Source: Streptomyces cinerochromogenes
GTDB lineage: Bacteria > Actinomycetota > Actinomycetes > Streptomycetales > Streptomycetaceae
NCBI RefSeq assembly: GCF_014648635.1
Contig: NZ_BMRM01000002.1
Coordinates: 310,001 to 374,000 of the forward strand
Direction of reading: 5' to 3'
Length of the DNA stretch: 64,000 bases
Under the pieces are notes generated by a model that was given only the letters and a program-made list of their open reading frames with translations, searched no databases and was not told the DNA's origin. Of the stretch, positions 8,513-16,277 are shown piece by piece. The position numbers and the translations under genes were made by a program. Position 1 is the stretch's first letter. Every line of letters starts with the position of its first letter.

Positions 8513-9019
8513 ATGGAGAAGCGTTCGATCACGGCCGAGGTCCCGATGGTCCCCCGTATGCCCGAGGACCCGGCGCAGCTGGTGCCCGAGCTGGCGGAGG
8601 TGTCGGCGGCGCTGTTCCGGGTGACCGGCAACGGTTCGGTGCCGCGCTCCACGATCAGCCTGGTCCAGCTGCGGGCCGGCCAGATCGTCGGCAGCACCTA
8701 CCTGACGGTGCTGCACACGGGCTTCCTGCGCAAGGCCGGGCAGTCGGAGGAGCGGATCACCTCGGTGGCGTCCTGGCAGGACTCGCCGTACTTCACCGCC
8801 GCCGAGCGGGCCGCGCTGGCCCTGGTGGAGGCCGTGCTCCAGCCGTCCGCGTCCGGCGAGCGGGTCTCCGACGAGCTGTACGCGCAGGCGGCCGAGCACT
8901 ACGAGGGCAAGGCGCTGGCCACGCTGATGTTCGCGATCGGCCAGGTGAACTTCTTCGTGCCGATCGCGCTCATCGCCAAGCCGGTGCCGGGCAGGTCCTT
9001 CACCGACCCGTGGAACTGA
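8513..9019 (+). CDS. Carboxymuconolactone decarboxylase/AhpD-like protein lacking the CxxC pair
   Basis: A 168-residue all-helical protein of the AhpD/CMD superfamily. The family core LRAGQIVGSTYLTVLHTGFLRKAG aligns with the usual RASQINGCxxCxxxHT motif, but both redox cysteines are replaced (Ser61, Leu64) while His68 is kept. It therefore cannot do AhpD thiol chemistry and is either a decarboxylase-like relative or a non-enzymatic fold. ATG 8513 follows AGGAGGAGACGGCG, an excellent ribosome site, so the upstream in-frame GTG is not used. Its 3' end overlaps the convergent DUF35 gene by 20 bp. Confidence 0.75.
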   Translation: MEKRSITAEVPMVPRMPEDPAQLVPELAEVSAALFRVTGNGSVPRSTISLVQLRAGQIVGSTYLTVLHTGFLRKAGQSEERITSVASWQDSPYFTAAERAALALVEAVLQPSASGERVSDELYAQAAEHYEGKALATLMFAIGQVNFFVPIALIAKPVPGRSFTDPWN

Positions 9020-9458
9020 GCCGGGCGGGGGCGGGCCCGTCGCCGCGCGGCCCGGGCCGGAACACCGGGATGCCGTCCCGGAACACCACTTCCAGCGGCA
9101 TTCCGGCCCGCACGGTGTCCTCCGGGCACTCCACCAGCTCCGTCATCATCCGGGGGCCCTCGGCCAGGTCGACCACCGCGGCCAGGTAGGGGACGCGGGC
9201 CGCGAACGGGGGCAGGTCGTTGCGGTGGACCGTGGACCACGTGTACAGCACGGCCCGGCCGCTCGCCTCCTCCCAGCCGACCTGCTCGCTCCAGCAGTGC
9301 GGGCAGAACTCGCGGGGATAGTGGTGGGCCCGGCCACAGGCCCCGCAGCGGCGGATCAGCAGGCGGCCCTCGGCGGCCGCCTCCCAGTAGGGGCGGGTGA
9401 GGGCGTCGGTCTCCGGGAGGTCGTGGCGCGGGCCGTCCGCCTCGTCGTGACCGCCCAT
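9000..9458 (-). CDS. Zn-ribbon/OB-fold (DUF35) protein, probable partner of the thiolase-fold aldolase
   Basis: A 152-residue DUF35 protein: an N-terminal helix, a rubredoxin-like zinc ribbon (CGACGRAHHYPREFCPHC) and a C-terminal OB fold (AVLYTWSTVHRNDLPPF... YLAAVVDLAEGPRMMTELV). Known members bind acyl-CoA and pair with SCP2/Ltp thiolase-fold proteins, ChsH2-Ltp2 being the studied case. The likely partner here is the Cys-less thiolase homologue at 5389-6558. The start is ATG 9458, which overlaps the DoxX stop as TGATG; an ATG two codons upstream is less likely. Confidence 0.87.
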   Translation of the reverse strand: MGGHDEADGPRHDLPETDALTRPYWEAAAEGRLLIRRCGACGRAHHYPREFCPHCWSEQVGWEEASGRAVLYTWSTVHRNDLPPFAARVPYLAAVVDLAEGPRMMTELVECPEDTVRAGMPLEVVFRDGIPVFRPGPRGDGPAPARLSSTGR

Positions 9459-9907
9459 CAGAACCATCCCAGTGCCGCGTCCAGTGACCAGGTCTGCCAG
9501 GACATGCCGAAGAACCCGACGAGGGAGATCAGGGCCATCATCGAGTTCTGGCCCTGTTCCGCCCAGTCGTGGACCATGAGGACGAAGTAGAGCGCGTTGA
9601 GGAGCAGGCCGCCGATCAGGGCGACCGGGGTCAGGAAGCCGGCGACGAGGCCGAGGCCCAGGGAGAGTTCGGCGTAGGCGACCACGTACGCCATCAGCTT
9701 CGGGTGGGGCCTCACCACCGTGTCGAAGCCCGCCCGGACCGGGGTCCACCGGTGCTTCGCCGCGACGTCCGCCGCCCAGGCGATCCCGCTGCCCCGCTCG
9801 AACCAGGCCTTCTTGTCCTTGTGCCGCCAGCTCTCCAGCCACCACAGGCCGAGTCCGATCCGCAGCACCGCCAGCCATTCCGCGCCGTCGAGCCCTATCG
9901 CATCCAT
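9458..9907 (-). CDS. DoxX family membrane protein
   Basis: A 149-residue protein with four hydrophobic segments (around WLAVLRIGLGLWWLES, LMAYVVAYAELSLGLGLVAGFLTPVALIGGLLLNALYFVLM and MMALISLVGFFGM), matching DoxX/DoxD-like membrane proteins. Family roles are poorly defined; some members act in quinone-linked or sulfur redox. It is the first gene of a two-gene unit with the DUF35 gene. Operator site B begins only 5 bp upstream of the ATG, so the mRNA is likely leaderless and the operator would overlap the core promoter. Confidence 0.82.
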   Translation of the reverse strand: MDAIGLDGAEWLAVLRIGLGLWWLESWRHKDKKAWFERGSGIAWAADVAAKHRWTPVRAGFDTVVRPHPKLMAYVVAYAELSLGLGLVAGFLTPVALIGGLLLNALYFVLMVHDWAEQGQNSMMALISLVGFFGMSWQTWSLDAALGWF

Positions 9908-9911
9908 AAAA

Positions 9912-9926
9912 CTGACGGTACGTCAG
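9912..9926. promoter_or_regulatory. Palindromic operator, site B
   Basis: CTGACGGTACGTCAG, a perfect inverted repeat (CTGACG-GTA-CGTCAG), directly upstream of the DoxX/DUF35 unit. It is the cleanest copy of the seven-site family. Confidence 0.7.
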
Positions 9927-10101
9927 ATACCATGGGAAGCCCACCCCGCGAGTCCGCCGGAACGGACCGGCCCCGGCGGCTTCACCGCCTGGATCGCCGA
10001 GGTCGCGGGCCACCGCGCCGAGAAGCGGCAGCGAGCCGCGTTCTTCACGGCCGGGGCACCCTTCCCGTACACCCGTGATCAATCCGCAACCAATTCCGGT
10101 C

Positions 10102-10132
10102 TTGACCGAGACCCATCAACCGGGTGTGTGAT
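10102..10132 (+). promoter_or_regulatory. Possible housekeeping promoter of the FMO gene
   Basis: TTGACC at 10102-10107 and TGTGAT at 10127-10132 with a 19-bp spacer, ending 13 bp before the ATG. The spacing is one base longer than ideal. Confidence 0.3.
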
Positions 10133-10145
10133 TACGCTCCCGCTC

Positions 10146-11324
10146 ATGGCCGTCTCCCGCCCCTCGCCCGCCCGCCCCACGCCGACCCCCGCCGACCGTC
10201 CGGTCTACGTGATAGGCGCAGGCCCGGGCGGTCTCGCCGCCGCGTACGCGCTGCGGGCGCGGGGCGTACGGGCCGTGGTCCTGGAGAAGTCCGACCGGGT
10301 GGGCGCCTCCTGGCGGCGGCACTACGACCGGCTGCACCTGCACACCACCCGGCGGCTGTCCGCGCTGCCGGGGCTGGCCATACCCCGCAGGTTCGGCCGC
10401 TGGGTGTCCCGCGACGACGTGGTGCGCTACCTGGAGAAGTACGCCGAGCACCACGAACTGGAGATCGTCACCGGGGTGGAGGTGCACCGCGTCGAGCGGA
10501 CCGCGGACGGCACCGGGTGGCTGCTGCGCGCCTCCGGCGGCCGGGAGCTGACCGGCAGCGCGGTCGTCGTCGCCACCGGCTTCAACCACACCCCCCGGCT
10601 GCCCGACTGGCCGGGCCGGGAGGGGTACGGCGGTGAGCTGCTGCACGCCGGCGGCTACCGCAACGCCGAGCCGTACCGCGGCCGGGACGTGCTCGTCGTC
10701 GGGGCCGGCAACACGGGCGCGGAGATCGCCGTCGACCTGGCGGAGGGCGGGGCCGCGCGGGTGCGACTGGCGGTGCGCACACCGCCGCACATCCTGCGCC
10801 GCTCCACCCTCGGCTGGGCCGCCCAGTACACGGGCGTGCTGGTCCGGAGGCTGCCGGTGTGGCTCGTGGACCGGCTCGCCGGGCCGGTGGGGCGGCTCAG
10901 CACCCCGGACCTGTCCGCGTACGGGCTGCGACGCCCGGACACCGGCCTGTACAGCAGGGTGCGGCAGGGCGCGATCCCGGTGCAGGACGTCGGCCTGATC
11001 GACGCCGTGCGCAAGGGCGAGGTGGAGGTCGTGGCCGCCGTGGAGGCGTTCGAGGAGGGCAAGGTGGTCCTCGTCGACGGCAGCCGGATCTCGCCCGACG
11101 CGGTGATCGCGGCAACGGGGTACGAGCGTGCGCTGGAACGGCTCGTCGGGCACCTCGGGGTGCTGGACGAGCGCGGCCGGCCGGTGGTGCACGGCGGTCG
11201 CACGCCCGCCGAGGCGCCCGGCCTGTACTTCACCGGGTTCACCAATCCGATCAGCGGCATGCTCCGCGAGCTGGCGATCGACGCGGGGAGGATCGCGAGG
11301 TCGGTCGCGCGCCGACGGACGTAG
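10146..11324 (+). CDS. Flavin-containing monooxygenase (NAD(P)/FAD-dependent)
   Basis: A 392-residue group-B flavoprotein monooxygenase. The FAD Rossmann motif GAGPGGLAAA is at about residues 23-32; the NADPH motif GAGNTGAE comes mid-sequence; ATGYERAL near the end is the usual second-dinucleotide landmark. Between the two Rossmann motifs lies LLHAGGYRN, similar to the FMO/Baeyer-Villiger linker. Such enzymes insert oxygen into ketones (giving esters) or oxidise N/S centres. Within the catabolic region a Baeyer-Villiger or hydroxylation step is plausible but unproven. The start is the ATG preceded by the TTGACC promoter; long upstream in-frame sequence is antisense to the DoxX gene. Confidence 0.85.
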   Translation: MAVSRPSPARPTPTPADRPVYVIGAGPGGLAAAYALRARGVRAVVLEKSDRVGASWRRHYDRLHLHTTRRLSALPGLAIPRRFGRWVSRDDVVRYLEKYAEHHELEIVTGVEVHRVERTADGTGWLLRASGGRELTGSAVVVATGFNHTPRLPDWPGREGYGGELLHAGGYRNAEPYRGRDVLVVGAGNTGAEIAVDLAEGGAARVRLAVRTPPHILRRSTLGWAAQYTGVLVRRLPVWLVDRLAGPVGRLSTPDLSAYGLRRPDTGLYSRVRQGAIPVQDVGLIDAVRKGEVEVVAAVEAFEEGKVVLVDGSRISPDAVIAATGYERALERLVGHLGVLDERGRPVVHGGRTPAEAPGLYFTGFTNPISGMLRELAIDAGRIARSVARRRT

Positions 11325-11356
11325 ACGCCCGGTAACTTTGCCGTTCCGGCCCATTC

Positions 11357-11371
11357 CTGACACACCGTCAG
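11357..11371. promoter_or_regulatory. Palindromic operator, site C1
   Basis: CTGACACACCGTCAG upstream of the CoA-ligase operon. Its centre is 24 bp from site C2, i.e. on about the same helical face after a little more than two turns. Confidence 0.65.
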
Positions 11372-11380
11372 TTCTGTAAC

Positions 11381-11395
11381 CTGACAGAGCGTCAG
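11381..11395. promoter_or_regulatory. Palindromic operator, site C2
   Basis: CTGACAGAGCGTCAG, second member of the pair in front of the ligase-hydratase-flavin reductase operon, 36 bp before the ATG. Confidence 0.65.
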
Positions 11396-11431
11396 TTGCT
11401 GGTGGCTGTCTCACAGGAGGCGGGCGGAACG

Positions 11432-13651
11432 ATGCTCGGATCGACCCACGGCACCCTCACCACCGACTCCCGCCGGGCCCGGGTCATCGCCTGCGGCGAG
11501 GACCGGCCCGGCCCCGCCGTCCACGACCAGGTGGCGGACCTCGATGTCAGCGGGCGCCCGCTGTACGCGGACGTACCGGACCTGACCCGGTTCTTCCGGC
11601 CGGAGTCGGTCGCCGTGATCGGCGCCTCGGACACCGAGGGGCGGCCGAACACCGGGATCACCCGGCAGCTGCTGGACTGGGCCGGGCGCGTGGGCGCGCG
11701 GGTGCATCCGGTGCACCCGGCCCGGTCCTCCGTCTTCGGCCTGCCCTGCGTGCCCTCCGTCGCCGAGCTGCCCGGACCGGTCGACCTGGCCGTGCTGCTG
11801 GTGGCCGACCCGCTCCCGCTGATCGCCGAACTCGCCGCGGCCAAGGTCCGGTTCGCGGTGGCGTTCGCCTCCGGTTTCGCGGAGACCGGGGAGGCGGGCG
11901 CCGAGGCGCAGGAGCGGCTGGCGCAGGCGGTACGGCGCTCGGGGCTCAGGCTGCTCGGCCCGAACACCAACCTCAACGCCTTCGCACGCTTCCGGGAGGA
12001 CCTCACCGGGCCGGCCATCGCGCTGATCACCCAGTCCGGCCACCAGGGCCGGCCCGTCTTCGCCCTCCAGGAGCTCGGCATCCGGGTCTCGCACTGGGCG
12101 CCCACCGGCAACGAGGCCGACCTGGAGACCGCCGACTTCCTGTCCTGGTTCGCCGAGCAGCCGGGGGTCGGGGCCATCGCCGCCTACGTCGAAGGGCTCA
12201 AGGACGGCCGCGCCTTCCTGCTGGCCGCCGACCGGGCCGCCCGCCGCGGGGTGCCGGTGGTCGCCGTGAAGGTGGGCCGGACCGAGACCGGGGCCCGGAC
12301 GGCCGCCTCGCACACCGGCAAGCTCACCGGCGCCGACGACGTGGTGGACGCGGCCATGCGGCAGTACGGCGTGATCCGCGTCGACGCCCTGGACCAGCTC
12401 CAGGACACGGCGGCGCTGCTGGCGCGCGCGAAGCCCCCGCGGGCCGAGGGGGTGGTCGTCTACTCCATCTCGGGCGGCACGGGCGCGCACGTCGCCGACC
12501 TGGCCGCCGGGGCGGGGCTGCGGCTGCCGGAGCTGTCGCCGGAGAAGCGGGCCGAGCTGCACCAGTGGATACCGGAGTACCTGAGCGTGGCCAACCCGGT
12601 GGACAACGGCGGCCACCCGGTCGGCGACGAACGCGGCCGGAAGATCATCGACGCGCTCCTCGCCGACCCCGCGGTCGGGGTGCTGATCTGCCCGGTGACC
12701 GGCCCCTTCCCGCCGCTCAGCGACAAGCTCGTCCGCGATCTGGTGGACGCCGCCGAGGAGACGGACAAGCTGGTGTGCGTGGTGTGGGGCTCGCCGGCCG
12801 GCACGGAGCCGGCGTACCGGGAGGTGCTGCTCGGCTCCTCCCGGGTGGCCACCTTCCGGACCGTCGGCAACTGCCTGGCGGCCGTCCGCGCCTGGCTGGA
12901 CCACCACCGCTTCGTGGCCGGCTACCGCTCCCCCTTCGACGCCGCCCCGCGCACCCTCTCCCCGTCCTTCCGCAAGGCGGAGGCGCTGGTGCGGCCGGGC
13001 CGGCAGCTCAGCGAGCACGCGGCCAAGCAGCTGCTGCGGGCGTACGGCATCCGGGTGCCGCGCGAGCAGCTGGTGACCAGCGCGGCCGCGGCCGTACGGG
13101 CGGCCGGGCAGGTGGGCTACCCGGTGGTGATGAAGGCGTCCGGCGCCCGGATCGCCCACAAGACGGAACTGGGGCTGGTGAGGATCGGCCTGACCTCGGC
13201 GAGCCAGGTCCGCGACGCGTACCGGGAACTGAACGACATCGCCCGCTACGAGGATGTCGGGCTGGACGGCGTCCTGGTGTGCCAGATGGTCGAGCAGGGC
13301 GTGGAGATGATGGTCGGCGTCACCCACGACGAGCTGTTCGGGCCGACGGTGACGGTCGGGCTCGGCGGGATCCTGGTGGAGGTGCTGCACGACGCGGCGG
13401 TCCGCGTCCCGCCCTTCGGGGAGGACCAGGCCCGCGCCATGCTCGGCGAACTCCGCGGCCGGGCCCTGCTGTCCGGCGTCCGGGGCCGCCCGCCGGCCGA
13501 CGAGGACGCGCTGGTCGAGGTCGTCCTGCGGGTCCAGCGGATGGCCCTGGAACTGGGCGGGCGGATCGCCGAGCTGGACATCAACCCGCTGGTGGTGCTG
13601 CCCCGCGGGCAGGGAGCGGTGGCGCTGGACGCGCTGGTGGTGTGCCGATGA
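11432..13651 (+). CDS. Acetate-CoA ligase family protein (ADP-forming acyl-CoA synthetase)
   Basis: A 739-residue single-chain NDP-forming acyl-CoA synthetase: a CoA-binding Rossmann domain (FFRPESVAVIGASDTEGRPNTGI), succinyl-CoA-ligase-like domains with the presumed phosphohistidine loop SHTGKLTGADD, and a C-terminal ATP-grasp domain (QLLRAYGIRVPREQL... GYPVVMKASG... IAELDINPLVV). It should form acyl-CoA from a carboxylic acid with ATP giving ADP + Pi. The start is ATG 11432 behind AGGAGG. Its stop overlaps the next ATG (ATGA), coupling it to the enoyl-CoA hydratase. Two operator palindromes precede it, so it is likely the activating enzyme of this transcript; the acid is unknown. Confidence 0.88.
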   Translation: MLGSTHGTLTTDSRRARVIACGEDRPGPAVHDQVADLDVSGRPLYADVPDLTRFFRPESVAVIGASDTEGRPNTGITRQLLDWAGRVGARVHPVHPARSSVFGLPCVPSVAELPGPVDLAVLLVADPLPLIAELAAAKVRFAVAFASGFAETGEAGAEAQERLAQAVRRSGLRLLGPNTNLNAFARFREDLTGPAIALITQSGHQGRPVFALQELGIRVSHWAPTGNEADLETADFLSWFAEQPGVGAIAAYVEGLKDGRAFLLAADRAARRGVPVVAVKVGRTETGARTAASHTGKLTGADDVVDAAMRQYGVIRVDALDQLQDTAALLARAKPPRAEGVVVYSISGGTGAHVADLAAGAGLRLPELSPEKRAELHQWIPEYLSVANPVDNGGHPVGDERGRKIIDALLADPAVGVLICPVTGPFPPLSDKLVRDLVDAAEETDKLVCVVWGSPAGTEPAYREVLLGSSRVATFRTVGNCLAAVRAWLDHHRFVAGYRSPFDAAPRTLSPSFRKAEALVRPGRQLSEHAAKQLLRAYGIRVPREQLVTSAAAAVRAAGQVGYPVVMKASGARIAHKTELGLVRIGLTSASQVRDAYRELNDIARYEDVGLDGVLVCQMVEQGVEMMVGVTHDELFGPTVTVGLGGILVEVLHDAAVRVPPFGEDQARAMLGELRGRALLSGVRGRPPADEDALVEVVLRVQRMALELGGRIAELDINPLVVLPRGQGAVALDALVVCR

Positions 13652-14433
13652 GGGAGATCCGTCATGACGTCCGCGACCGGATCCTGCGCGTGACCCTGGA
13701 CCGCCCCGAGTCCCTGAACGCGCTGACCCCGGCCATGCGGGACCACCTCGTCGACCTGCTGACGCGGGCTTCCGCCGACCCGGACGTCCGGGCGGTGCTG
13801 CTCACGGGCACCGGCCGGGGCTTCTGCGCCGGCGCGGACCTGCGGGGCGGGGACGGCACCGGCGACCGGGCCCCCGGCGACGTGGCCCGCGTGCTCCGCC
13901 TCGGCGCACAACGCCTGGTGGCAGCCGTACTGGACTGCGAGAAACCGGTCCTGGCCGCGGTGAACGGCACGGCGGCCGGCCTCGGTGCCCACCTGGCCCT
14001 CGCCTGCGACCTGGTCCTGGCCGCCGAATCCGCCCGCTTCATCGAGGTGTTCGTCCGCCGGGGCCTGGTCCCGGACGCCGCCGGCGCCTACCTCCTCCCC
14101 CGGCTGACCGGCCTCCAACGCGTGAAGGAACTCCTGTTCTTCGGCGACCCGCTCCCGGCACCGGAGGCGGAACGCCTGGGCCTGGTCAACCGGGTCGTCC
14201 CGGACGCCGACCTGGACGGGACGGCCCGCACCTGGGCCCTCCGCCTGGCCGCCGCCCCGACCAGGACCCTCGCCCTGACCAAGCACCTGCTGAACACCTC
14301 CCTCGACACCGACCGCACCACCGCCTTCGCCGCGGAGGCCTGGGCCCAGGAACTCAACATGACGACCGAGGACGCCCGAGAGGGCCTACGGGCGTTCACG
14401 GAACGCAGGCAACCGGCGTTCCGGGGCCGGTGA
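13648..14433 (+). CDS. Enoyl-CoA hydratase/isomerase family protein
   Basis: A 261-residue crotonase-fold protein. Visible: the N-terminal DRPESLNALTPAMRDHL, the oxyanion region TGTGRGFCAGADLRGG and the second glycine motif AAVNGTAAGLGAHLALACDLVLAAESARF. The position of one catalytic Glu appears as FIEVFVRRGLVPDAAG. It adds water across (or isomerises) an enoyl-CoA double bond. It is translationally coupled to the ADP-forming ligase by a 4-nt overlap and is followed 16 nt later by the flavin reductase gene, so it belongs to the same operator-controlled operon. Confidence 0.9.
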   Translation: MREIRHDVRDRILRVTLDRPESLNALTPAMRDHLVDLLTRASADPDVRAVLLTGTGRGFCAGADLRGGDGTGDRAPGDVARVLRLGAQRLVAAVLDCEKPVLAAVNGTAAGLGAHLALACDLVLAAESARFIEVFVRRGLVPDAAGAYLLPRLTGLQRVKELLFFGDPLPAPEAERLGLVNRVVPDADLDGTARTWALRLAAAPTRTLALTKHLLNTSLDTDRTTAFAAEAWAQELNMTTEDAREGLRAFTERRQPAFRGR

Positions 14434-14449
14434 CGGGGAGGATGACCGC

Positions 14450-15049
14450 ATGATGGGACACGCAGGAGCGGCCGCTGTCGCCGTCCGGTATCTCGGGGCG
14501 GGCGCCGTGGAGCCGTCGCCGCGGCCGGAGTTGCGGTGTGTGCGGGAGGGTGAGCGGGCGCCGGTGGGGCAGGGGGAGTTCCGGCGGGTGCTCGGGAGCT
14601 TCGCCAGCGGGGTCACCGTGATCACCGCGCCGGCCGTCGACGGGGAGACCGGGCCCGCCGGGTTCGCCTGTCAGTCGTTCTCCTCCCTCTCCCTCGAACC
14701 GCCCCTCGTGTGCTTCATGGTGGGCCGTACGTCCACGACGTGGCCGCGTATCGCGCGGGCCGGTGTCTTCTGCGTCAACGTGCTCGGTGCCGGCCAGGAG
14801 GAGCTGTGCCGGGGCTTCGCGGTGAGCGGCGGGGACAAGTTCGCGGGGGTGGCGTACGACGCCGCGCCCGTGTCCGGGGCGCCGCGGCTGGACGGTGCCG
14901 CCGCCTGGATCGACTGCACCGTCCACGCCGTGCACACCGGGGGCGACCACCTCATCGTCGTGGGACGGGTGGACGCCCTCGGGGCGGACGGGCCGGAGGA
15001 GCCGCTGCTGTTCCACCGGGGGCGGTTCGTGCGGCTCGCCGGCGGGTGA
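14450..15049 (+). CDS. Flavin reductase family protein
   Basis: A 199-residue FMN-binding split-barrel of the flavin reductase-like family: FRRVLGSFASGVTVITA... GFACQSFSSLSLEPPLVCFMVGRTSTTWPRIARAGVFCVNVLGAGQEELCRGFA... DGAAAWIDCTVHAVHTGGDHLIVVGRV. These proteins supply reduced flavin to two-component monooxygenases. No matching oxygenase subunit is adjacent, so its client is unknown (the FMO at 10146 carries its own NADPH site). Two consecutive ATGs begin at 14450, after GGGGAGG; the first was taken. Last gene of the operon starting at 11432. Confidence 0.85.
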   Translation: MMGHAGAAAVAVRYLGAGAVEPSPRPELRCVREGERAPVGQGEFRRVLGSFASGVTVITAPAVDGETGPAGFACQSFSSLSLEPPLVCFMVGRTSTTWPRIARAGVFCVNVLGAGQEELCRGFAVSGGDKFAGVAYDAAPVSGAPRLDGAAAWIDCTVHAVHTGGDHLIVVGRVDALGADGPEEPLLFHRGRFVRLAGG

Positions 15050-15058
15050 GCCGGCCGG

Positions 15059-16168
15059 TCAGCGCGGGGTCAGCCGCCACAGGGACGTGACCTCGGCGGC
15101 GCGGGCCGTGTGCAGCGGGTCGGCCGGGTCGGCCGCCCGGGGGTGGCGGGGGCGGGTGTCCGTGCGGCCGGTGACCCGCAGGCCCGCCGTGTCGATCGCC
15201 GTCAGCAGGTCGGCGCGGGTCCGCAGCCCCAGGTGCTCGGCCAGGTCGGAGAGGATCAGCCAGCCCTCGCCGGCCGGCTCCAGATGCTCGGCCAGCCCCG
15301 CCAGGAAGGCGTGCAGCATCCTGCCGCCGGGGTCGTACACGCCCTGTTCCAGCGTGGAGGCGGGGCGGCCCGGCAGCCACGGCGGGTTGCAGACGACCAG
15401 GGCCGCGCGGCCGGGCGGGAAGAGGCCGGGGCCGGTGACCGTGATGCGGGAGGCGAGGCCGAGGCGGTGCACGGTGTCGCGGGCGCAGGCGCGGGCGCGG
15501 GGGCTGATGTCCGTGGCCACCACGCGGTCGATCCCCCGCCGCGCCAGGACGGCGGCGAGGACACCGGTGCCGGTTCCGAGGTCGAACGCGGTGTGTCCGG
15601 CGGGCAGCGGTTCCTGTGCGACCAGGTCGACGTACTCGGCGCGTACGGGGGCGAAGACGCCGTAGTGGGGGTGGACACGGGCGTCGAGGGCGGGGACCGG
15701 TACGCCCCGCTCGCGCCACTGGTGGGCGCCCAGGACGCCGAGCAGTTCGCGGAGCGGGACGAGGCGGGGGCCGGCCGGCGGGCCGTAGGCGGCCGTGCAG
15801 GCGGCGCGGGTGTCGGGGGCGCGGCGCAGGCGCAGGGTGTGGTCCGGCTCCAGCAGGACGGCGAGCCGGCCCAGGACGCGGGCGCGGTGCGCGCGGAAGC
15901 GGCGGTGCAGGCGGAAGGTCTCGGCGGGGGTGGCGGCCGGCGCCGGGGCCTTGCGGTCGATGCGGCGCTCCAGGGCGCGCAGCAGCTGGCGCGCGCCCTG
16001 GTAGTCGCCCCGCCACAGCAGCCCGGTGCCCTCGCCGGCGAGCCGGTGCGCGGTGGCGGCGCGGAGGCGGTCGTCGGCGGGGACGAGGCGGCGGGGTGCG
16101 GGCAGTCCGCTCTCAGAGTGCCAGGGGGCGGGCAGGGGTTCGTTCGTGTTCCGGTCGGTCGTCGACAC
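15059..16168 (-). CDS. Class I SAM-dependent methyltransferase (HemK-like NPPW motif)
   Basis: A 369-residue protein. The C-terminal half is a Rossmann methyltransferase: motif I AFDLGTGTGVLAAVLARRG, motif II VVATDISPRARACARDT and the N6/Gln-methyltransferase signature VVCNPPWLPG. The N-terminal 130 residues are Arg-rich helical sequence without a clear domain. NPPY/W enzymes modify amide or exocyclic nitrogens in proteins, RNA or DNA; the target is not predictable. GTG 16168 follows GAGGAG with 8-nt spacing. It stands alone between the convergent flavin reductase gene and the MFS gene; no catabolic role is implied. Confidence 0.83.
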   Translation of the reverse strand: MSTTDRNTNEPLPAPWHSESGLPAPRRLVPADDRLRAATAHRLAGEGTGLLWRGDYQGARQLLRALERRIDRKAPAPAATPAETFRLHRRFRAHRARVLGRLAVLLEPDHTLRLRRAPDTRAACTAAYGPPAGPRLVPLRELLGVLGAHQWRERGVPVPALDARVHPHYGVFAPVRAEYVDLVAQEPLPAGHTAFDLGTGTGVLAAVLARRGIDRVVATDISPRARACARDTVHRLGLASRITVTGPGLFPPGRAALVVCNPPWLPGRPASTLEQGVYDPGGRMLHAFLAGLAEHLEPAGEGWLILSDLAEHLGLRTRADLLTAIDTAGLRVTGRTDTRPRHPRAADPADPLHTARAAEVTSLWRLTPR

Positions 16169-16277
16169 GGTGGGCTCCTCGGGGTGATCCGTCGTGGGCG
16201 GGCACGAGGAGCACGTCGAAGAGGACCATGCCGAGTGTCACGGAACTTCCCTTTCCCTGGTGGTGCGTTCGGTGTGT

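Noticed and set aside
16170..16241. Small frame from GTG 16241 upstream of the methyltransferase
   Set aside because: It has a plausible ribosome site, but the peptide runs into the methyltransferase gene in another frame and shows no recognisable pattern.
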